NCBI GenBank assembly: GCA_002682825.1
Contig: NOKP01000026.1
Span: forward strand, 558,001 to 622,000
DNA: 64,000 nucleotides
Direction of reading: 5' to 3'
Origin: Neonectria sp. B-13
Lineage: Eukaryota > Ascomycota > Sordariomycetes > Hypocreales > Nectriaceae
Part shown: piece by piece, positions 57,309 to 64,000 of the stretch
Layout: each line of letters opens with the position of its first letter
Numbering within the stretch: the stretch's first letter is position 1
Program-made: the position numbers and the translations under genes
The notes under the pieces: model-generated
What the model was told of the DNA's origin: nothing
The model's database searches: none
Seen by the model: the letters and a program-made list of their open reading frames with translations, nothing else

Positions 57309-60300
57309 CGTTATTTTCGGCTGTGTTGTTGAAGGAACAAATCGGTCTCGGCAAATCGGCCCTGTCCACCACTAGCTTCGGTCAAAGGGGAAGAAGAAGG
57401 CAAAGTAAAAGAGTGTGAAATAAGAGAGAGAGAGTGAGCGGCTTCGTTTGTTGTGGTGGCCTCGAGTCACTTAAGGGATGTATTATTTATGACTTGAGCC
57501 GCAGGCGTTCGTCCGGCAGTACAAGGTCACGATAGACCGAGAGATCGGACACCGACAAACCGCCAACCCTAAGTACTTAAGCCTCCAAGGTTCGCAGTCA
57601 AGGATGTACGAAGCATGCTGGAAATGACCAAGGGCAAGGTAAGGAGCTAGTGCATAGTCGGGTGGGGGGCCACATGGGAGATGTGACGCTATCAACAGGG
57701 CCATGACTTGAGAGTCGAAGCAGATTAGAAAGAACAGGCCCATCATGACGACGGCAAGGAGAGCGATCCCTGCCGGCACAGGGACTGCCGGCACAGGGAC
57801 TGACGGCGCCAGACATCCGCTAGCCCGAGGTGTATTTACGATTCATTGCCGCTGCTCCTTGAGAAAGTCGAATCCTTCGATGCGGTCCTTCCAGATCATG
57901 TTTGCTACTCAACACTCGTTTTTCAGTGGCTTTCTTCCTCAGGGTATCTGCGGAATGGAATAGTGGCATACACTGGCACACAAGTCGACCCAAGGATGCG
58001 GTCCCAGACGAATTCGTCGAGTCGCCATCACCAAACCGGTTCCGCGCCTCGACCCTCACCACTGCGGCTCCGCTCTCTCCATCTCGCCGCACGTGTACGA
58101 GTAAGCACTAGCTGCCTTTCTGGAGCTTCCAGGGTCCTAGCCAACACTGGCGCCAGCCCCCGCCCGGCCTAAACAATGGGTTGTCTTTAGCTATTGTACC
58201 AAGACCCTTTAGCTCAGCAAACCACATCCGGTGACTGCTGAGGCCGAGTTGTTTTAGTGGAGGCTTCACCACGTGCGTATGCCGGGCAGCTTCCGGCGCT
58301 AAATCTGCACCATCCTGCCGATCTCTTTCTAGCCCCGTTCCAAAACCGCCGTCGGGTGCCGACGCCGAACTTGGAGCGAGCGACAGCCTAATGCCTGGAA
58401 TCGCCCTATGGTCAGTCCACTGATAATCCGGTAGCATGATGTAGCTTGTTTGGCGAAGGTCGATAGAATTGATGCTATGCCACATATGTCGCCACGATGT
58501 TCAATAGTATCAGGGGCAGCGCCGAATTCTGCGGCCACCCGTCACGCGATCTCCACGGCCATTTGACTAGCGAGCAACCAAGGAGTTCTTGCTGCAAGCT
58601 TGCAGAGCTAAGCCAGATTGCCACGTGCAACGGCCGTCTATCCGTTATCTAGCCATGTGGTTACTGCTGAGATTCTTAAGGCGGGGGCAAGATTTTGGGC
58701 CCTGAGCCGTGAGGTGACAGAAGCACAGTTGTTGTTCCAACGGTTGGCTTCTTGACTCCATCGCCGCTTGGTCCAGCGCGTCTTGGCGTTGGGCTTACGC
58801 TACCACGTGTTGGCAATACAACGGGGTCACTCACTTCGTTGGTCTTAGCATCCGTGAGTGAGTGCTTGTGGCGGTGAGGCTCAATTGAAGACGTCTTTGA
58901 TAGATCGTCGGCCGCATATGCGTGGCGTCGCCCCGTGTTTTGCTTGTTGCTGATGGAAAAAGCAATAACAATCATCATCGGCCGCTCTAGACGCAGGCGT
59001 TGTGTTGTGCAGGACCGATTGCCAGCCAATAGGTTGATCTGATCGTCGATTGCGTATCGTGACATGGTCATTCCACTGTCCAAGCTCGACCAGCCGATGT
59101 GCCCATGCGCGCAAATAAGGGGAGCGCAACATGGGTATCCGTACGGAGTATGAAAGAAGAAGATGCTATGGATCCTCTGAAGCTGGAGAATGTGAATGAC
59201 AAGGCCCACGGATACCGCGCCTTGCAGACCACCATCGAGACACCATCAGCCGCAGCCCATTCTCGTGATTAGAATATTCACTGGAGGAGCGAGTCGCGAT
59301 GCACTACCGAGAGGAGGCTCATTTCTCGTCCGAGATGTTGGCAAATTGACCACGGTTTGTCTCCCCTATCTTCACCGGGATCTTTTGCATTCTGTTGGTT
59401 CCCTAAGATTTTCCACCACGGCTTTCCCCAAACATCCTAGCGCAGCGATCACTAGTGCATTGCGGAGCCGCTGGGCTCTCTCTCTCAATCCCTGTCCCCG
59501 CGTGGTCAAATCATCGCTGCCTGCGGGATGATCGTTCTCAAGGATGTTGTCAAGCAACAACCCATGGCCTATTACGAGATCATCTCGGACCGGTCCGCCA
59601 AAAGCAACCAGTGGCTTGCCATTGCATTGCTCCGCTTTGATGCAATGCAATGCAGTTGGTTTTGTCAATGCCATGCGCAACATTTCGGTGTGCTTCGGTC
59701 AATTTCTGCAGGAGTTGTTGGAAGGCAGGGAATTTCGTGCTTACGCGCTTGCAGCGATCGTATTCTTTCTTTAGAGATGCTCACCAGTCTACGCGACACG
59801 ACAGGAGCCAATAAACCTTAACCGGCCTCAAATCCCTATGATCTTTTCCCTTTTCTCCAGGCATTGTGCTGGTACGAGGCGGACTCGGTGCGGATTCAGC
59901 CAAGCATAGAGGTTAACTACCCTAGAGAGCTGAAATGAGGAAGGAGTTTGGAGATGACCTAAGACCACCGAGGAGCAAGGTATAGGAATTGAGAACCTAA
60001 TATTAGGCACTAATGAAAAGTTAACTCAGGCAGCATGACCTTGCAGAGAGAATGTCTCAGATGCAGACAACTCACCAGTGGCGGCTGGCTCGATCCATTG
60101 TTTTGTCTAGCCTATGGACACACCGCCACCCAATCCAAGACGACTGACTCGAAGATCTCTCGAAGCACGTGGAATCTAGGGACCAGGGTCAAGATAGGTA
60201 TTACTAGAAATGAAATAGAGAAAAGAAGCAGCCTTTGTTCCTGAGAATGAAAGCAAATGGGTATTCTGTGCAACATCATGTCAAGCGTGAATACGTCGGA

Positions 60301-60777
60301 AATAGGTATGACCATGCAAGGGAGAAATGAGGAAATATTACTTGTTCTTTATACCTGAGAATATTCACAAACTTGATCATACAGTATCAGTTTGCTGAAG
60401 TCACAGTCTTGTTGGCGACCAGTATTGGGTATCTTACGCCCGCTGACAACGAATGTGTTTCTGCCTAGATTGGGCAAGCTTGCCTGTAAATCTTGCATAA
60501 CGCGGCAATGAACACGTGACAATGACATAGTTATGAGGATTCTAAACTCCCGAATTGGGGAGCGAGCGTTGATGAGTTGACAAGGCAGCCGGGGGAAGCA
60601 TATTGTGGCTTTGGGGACGATGTGACCTTTCGGGTGGGGGTTGGTTGTTAAACGTAATGAAAATAAGGCTATGATTGGTTGGAACCGACTGAATGGGGTT
60701 GCAAAGATGTCTTTATCTTGGTTAATGTCTAGTTTGTAAAGCATAAACTCTAGTCATGACGATCAGGAGGTGCTCGT
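57309..60777. promoter_or_regulatory. Long upstream region of the RGS gene
   Basis: About 3.5 kb with no supported gene between the RGS start (minus) and the end of the GNAT gene (minus). A CT/GA-rich tract (57416-57440) adjoins the RGS start. Several open frames (for example minus 59209-58676) lack any conserved feature. Long upstream regions are usual for developmental regulators. Confidence 0.4.
57771..57800 (+). repeat. Tandem 15-mer, two copies
   Basis: TGCCGGCACAGGGAC occurs twice in exact tandem (57771-57785, 57786-57800), with a partial third start after it. Confidence 0.8.
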
Positions 60778-61530
60778 TTACACGGACTGCCTGACTTCCT
60801 GTAGCCTCTTGCGCTGCTTCCCTTGCTCATCAAAGTTGTCTTCACTCAGCCAATCCTCAAGTCCTTGCTTGACAACAGGCCATTCCTCATCGGTAATACT
60901 GAACCAAGCCGTGTCCCTGCGTCTCCCCTTGATGATCATGTGCTTCCTGGTACAAAGTTAGCGGGGTGCAAACCAGATAGATGCGGCATGGAGTGGGTAC
61001 CTGAAGACGCCTTCATACACAAAGCCTAGCCTCTCGGCGGCGGCGAGGCTGGGCTTGTTCAGATGGTTTGCTTTCCACTCGACTCGGAGGTAGTGCAGAT
61101 CTTCAACGGCATGCTTGATGAGGAGATAAAAAGCCTCACTCGCGCCGCGGGTCTGCTTCAGCACCTCGCCGAGAATGATACAGCCCAGCTCGATTCTTCG
61201 ATGGTCCGGAACAATAGAGAGATAAGACATCATCCCGACTGGCTCGGAGGTCGGGTCAGACTCTGGGCCAGATAGCACGGTAAAGTAGAATGGGTCTGTC
61301 GATACGGTCCAGGCGTCGATTGTTTCCTGCCACTCCTTTGGATCGAGGTATGGTCCGCCGAACATGTACGTCCAGCGATGGCCATTTTCCTCGCCGCCCA
61401 GATGCTTGAACAGCGCCGGCGCGTGAGCCGGCTGCAAGGGGACGAGGGAGATATATCGGCCGTGAAGTGAGATTCGCGACGGCGTTAGAGCCGATTTCGG
61501 CGGGACGAGAGGGCCAACAGGCAAATCCAT
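60778..61530 (-). CDS. GNAT N-acetyltransferase (RimJ/RimL-like)
   Basis: Exons (minus) 61530-61001 and 60946-60778 give 232 aa; intron 54 nt. GNAT fold marks: ISLVPLQPAHAPALFKHLGGEENGHRWTYMFGGPY at the start, beta-4 YLSIVPDHRRIELGCIILGEVLKQTRGASEAFYLL with the acetyl-CoA loop (about residues 120-150), and the alpha-4/beta-6 part [48 protein letters not shown]. The reaction is transfer of acetyl from acetyl-CoA to an amine. Eukaryotic members of this branch modify small molecules or protein N-termini; the substrate is unknown. Confidence 0.9.
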
Positions 61531-62553
61531 ATTTGGCTACGGAGTGGTGAATCCTTCGAGGTGTCACTGGATTAGGTGTACAGAACTTAAAACCCAGTCC
61601 ACGAAGTCAAGGTTTCGAGAGGTTTTATGGCGGTATAAGTGTACCTGGAGGGCGTGAGTCAGATACGCCTCCGCATCGGACATTTGTGCCGTGAAGTGGA
61701 GTTCCGGCTGACTCCTCCTCGGAGCTACGAGTCGGCCGGCCCGGATGCCCGATAATGAAACCGACCACTCGAAGCTGCGCAAACAACACAGTTTTCGCCA
61801 GAGAAGAGGATGAGTGTCTAGAATACGAAGTACATCATGGGAAAATTTTCCTACAATGCCCGATGTTCGCAATACCAGACTTCGACCGGTCTTGCCGCTG
61901 TCGCCGTGTGGATTTTCCACTCATTTCGCAGGATTGACTACCAGACCTTCAACCGGTTTGTCTGAGCATCGGTACGTGCTAATTATGTATAATAAAAGTA
62001 CGAGAGGCATGGAAGGAATTGCAAGGTGGAATGACCAGAACCTCGACGCAAAGACCTGGTTGAATGAAGGGTCAGTCTGTCTCTCATTCAGAGGCGACAT
62101 GGAGCAGTTTTGATGAATCTTGTCACAAATTAGATGACTCGCGGACAAGACAACGATAGTTTATCTATCTCACTACACGAAGGCGTTATGCTTCTAGGTT
62201 CCTGGACGTAAATGGTGAGGTACGGTCTTCAGCTGCACCTAGTGCTCTAGTGGCTGAAACTGGGCTTACCTTTACACTTTCCATGGGCGCAATGACTGCA
62301 ATGCAACATCCTACGTCTGAGAAGTGACACGTGACCGATGTGAGTCTCAAGCTTTAGCTAAGGCATATTCCATCCTGCCAGGCTACAGCGGCGACGTGAG
62401 ATGCGGAGTGATCACCACTGAGTCCGAACGCGGATGCCGGAGAAGCTGCCAGTCTCTTCGCGATAGCCGCCACAGCAGCTGGGTCTTCCTTCGTCACGAT
62501 ATATATTGTGTCAATTGCACAGTGTCGAAATTGTTAAGCAAGATCCGTCGCTG
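61531..62553. promoter_or_regulatory. Divergent promoter, GNAT / Zn2Cys6
   Basis: 1 kb between the GNAT gene (minus) and the regulator at 62554 (plus). No gene recognised; open frames here lack family features. Confidence 0.4.
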
Positions 62554-63855
62554 ATGCCTTCTGGCTTAAGTTCTGGCTCAAGCTCGAGCTCTTCCAGCGA
62601 CAGCGCCATCGTGCCGAAACCTACTACTCGAAGAAACCATTACAAGTCTCGACTAGGGTGCTTTAGCTGCAAACGAAGAAGAGTAAAGTGTGATGAGCAC
62701 CATCCCACGTGTGCGCCGTGTTCGCGACTCGGCTTGCCATGTCAATATCCACCACGCGCTTCGCAGGTGGCGATAGAGACCCCAAGACCCGCCCCGTCGA
62801 GTATCGCTCTGGAGGACTTGAGATTCCATTATCAGTTTCTCACAGTTGCGTATCCGAGCCTGCCACTGCGGGGACATCGAGTCTGGTCCCAATGTGCGGC
62901 CATGACGCATTGTGTGAGTAGCTTCTCAATTCTGGACTGCATCGCAGAGAGACCTAATTACTCACCTTGACACCGTTAGTATGATTATTTAGCACACGCG
63001 GCGTTAGGACTTGGCGCTTCGCATTTGTCACAGAATGGGAGTGGAAATTACGACGCTCAAGCTCTCCAACACCGGGTGACGGCTATTCGACTCGTCAATA
63101 AGCAGTTAGCCGAGCCTCACAACAAGACAACGGAGGAAGCAGACGCCCTGTTCGCTGCCCTTATGTGCATTGTTGCACAGTCGTCGCTGATGCCACATGG
63201 GATGACTGAGTACCTTGTGATGACAAGGGGGGCTAACCTAGTGGCAGCATCAGTTATGCCCGAGTACAGTCGATCGATCTTCAAGGCCTTCTCTGCCCAA
63301 GGGCATATTGAGAGCATCCGTGAGATTATTCACGACCAGCCGAAGGATTTGGAACTTCTGGATGGCTTTTGTACTTCAGTCATGAAGCTGGAACCATACT
63401 GCCAGAGGGCTCACGAACGAGCCTACTTTGAGGCCCTTGTCAAGACCACCTCGTTGGCACCCACTTCGTCCTTTGCAGGTGAGTCACGCCCCCACCACCG
63501 GGATCCGTTCTTTTCCATTAACGTGTCATGGTTCGTAGCATGGACAGAGTTCGTTGGTCTATTCATGATGCCCAGTTTCATGCGTAACCAAGACTTTCAG
63601 TCGTTCATTGACCAAGATAACCACGTGGGCCAGTTGCTTATCATCCACATGTTTCTCTTGGACTACATCCTTGGGAGATTGTTCATGGCACTTTCGGACG
63701 AGCCCAAGTGTCCAGGTCGCAAGAACATGGTCATCTTGTGGGCGGAAAACATCGTCAACGGACTCCCAAAAGAGTACCAGCACTGCTGCGTGTGGTTGAA
63801 GGACTTCTGCCTCAGTCTTGCGGAACAAGACGCAAGGTATTTGCTTAGTCCATGA
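62554..63855 (+). CDS. Zn2Cys6 transcription factor, Upc2-style cluster
   Basis: Exons 62554-62913, 62980-63478 and 63539-63855 give 391 aa; introns 66 and 60 nt. The second intron is in frame and stop-free, so an unspliced reading adds 20 spurious residues. The binuclear cluster (Cys36, 39, 46, 53, 56 and 63) sits in HYKSRLGCFSCKRRRVKCDE, the form seen in Upc2-like regulators. The rest is the helical regulatory domain of that branch (DYLAHAALGLGASHL, AFSAQGHIESIREIIHDQP, PSFMRNQDFQSFIDQDNHVGQLL, WAENIVNGLPKEYQHCC). The start at 62554 is the first ATG before the Ser-rich leader. Targets unknown; divergent from the GNAT gene. Confidence 0.88.
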
Positions 63856-64000
63856 GAAATTAGCCAACACGGCCATGCCGACAAACGGATCGAGATTGAG
63901 ACGCTGAGATTTAAATGAATGAATGAGCCGCGATTTTGTTAGACAAAAGAGTGACCCCCATGTGCCACCTGATAGTGACCATCGTGAATTGGGCTTAGTG

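Noticed and set aside
58676..59209. 177-codon minus-strand frame
   Set aside because: No domain, no introns, uneven composition; probably chance in a long gap.
1..64000. tRNA, rRNA, CRISPR arrays, intact transposons
   Set aside because: No convincing T-loop/anticodon structures, no spaced repeats, and no transposase, reverse transcriptase or long terminal repeats were recognised by eye.

Overview
The window reads as nuclear DNA of a filamentous ascomycete (Pezizomycotina, probably Sordariomycetes; I cannot go finer). Genes are monocistronic, on both strands, split by many short introns (mostly 43-106 nt, GTAAGT/GTGAGT-type donors, CTAAC/CTGAC-like branch sites) and separated by 0.1-4 kb. The protein families are typical of these fungi: Zn2Cys6 regulators, a CFEM protein, an FlbA-type RGS protein, an MFS siderophore transporter and a NACHT-ankyrin NLR. 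No operons, CRISPR arrays, tRNA or rRNA genes were seen. Exon borders were placed by eye from splice motifs, reading phase and family conservation; in the exon-resolved models the exon lengths sum to a whole number of codons.

Layout. (1) 1.4-9.1 kb: a compact catabolic-looking cluster with a glutamine-synthetase-fold ligase, an aldehyde dehydrogenase, a short-chain dehydrogenase and a Zn2Cys6 regulator. (2) 11.4-14.5 kb: an 11-exon SNF2/Rad5-like ATPase with one GC-AG intron, divergent from (3) 14.9-18.8 kb: an 1166-residue NLR-like protein (N-terminal fungal STAND-associated region, NACHT, C2H2-like fingers, ankyrin repeats). (4) 19.3-30.6 kb: an accessory stretch with a decayed Zn2Cys6 regulator, a small secreted protein, a kinase-like protein with altered motifs, a 57-residue cysteine-rich peptide gene too short for usual ORF cut-offs, two divergent genes of unknown function and a broken RTA1-like fragment. 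(5) 31.9-38.9 kb: an amino acid/GABA-type permease, a Myb/SANT-like protein and an F-box-like protein. (6) 40.6-44.4 kb: a divergent CFEM/siderophore-transporter pair whose shared promoter holds two perfect ATCWGATAA sites as an inverted pair, pointing to GATA-type (SreA/SRE) iron control. (7) 45.0-53.1 kb: a secreted cyanovirin-N-homology protein, a 7-TM-type membrane protein and a secreted T4-type (GH24) lysozyme. (8) 53.8-64 kb: a membrane-anchor fragment, the FlbA-type RGS regulator with about 3.5 kb of gene-free upstream DNA, a GNAT acetyltransferase and an Upc2-style Zn2Cys6 regulator.

Working together. The best-supported functional units are the iron pair at 40.6-44.4 kb and the ligase/dehydrogenase/regulator cluster at 1.4-9.1 kb, which could feed a gamma-glutamyl-amine or amino-alcohol breakdown route. 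The NLR and its neighbours look like a fast-evolving accessory region; any joint role in recognition or defence is inference.
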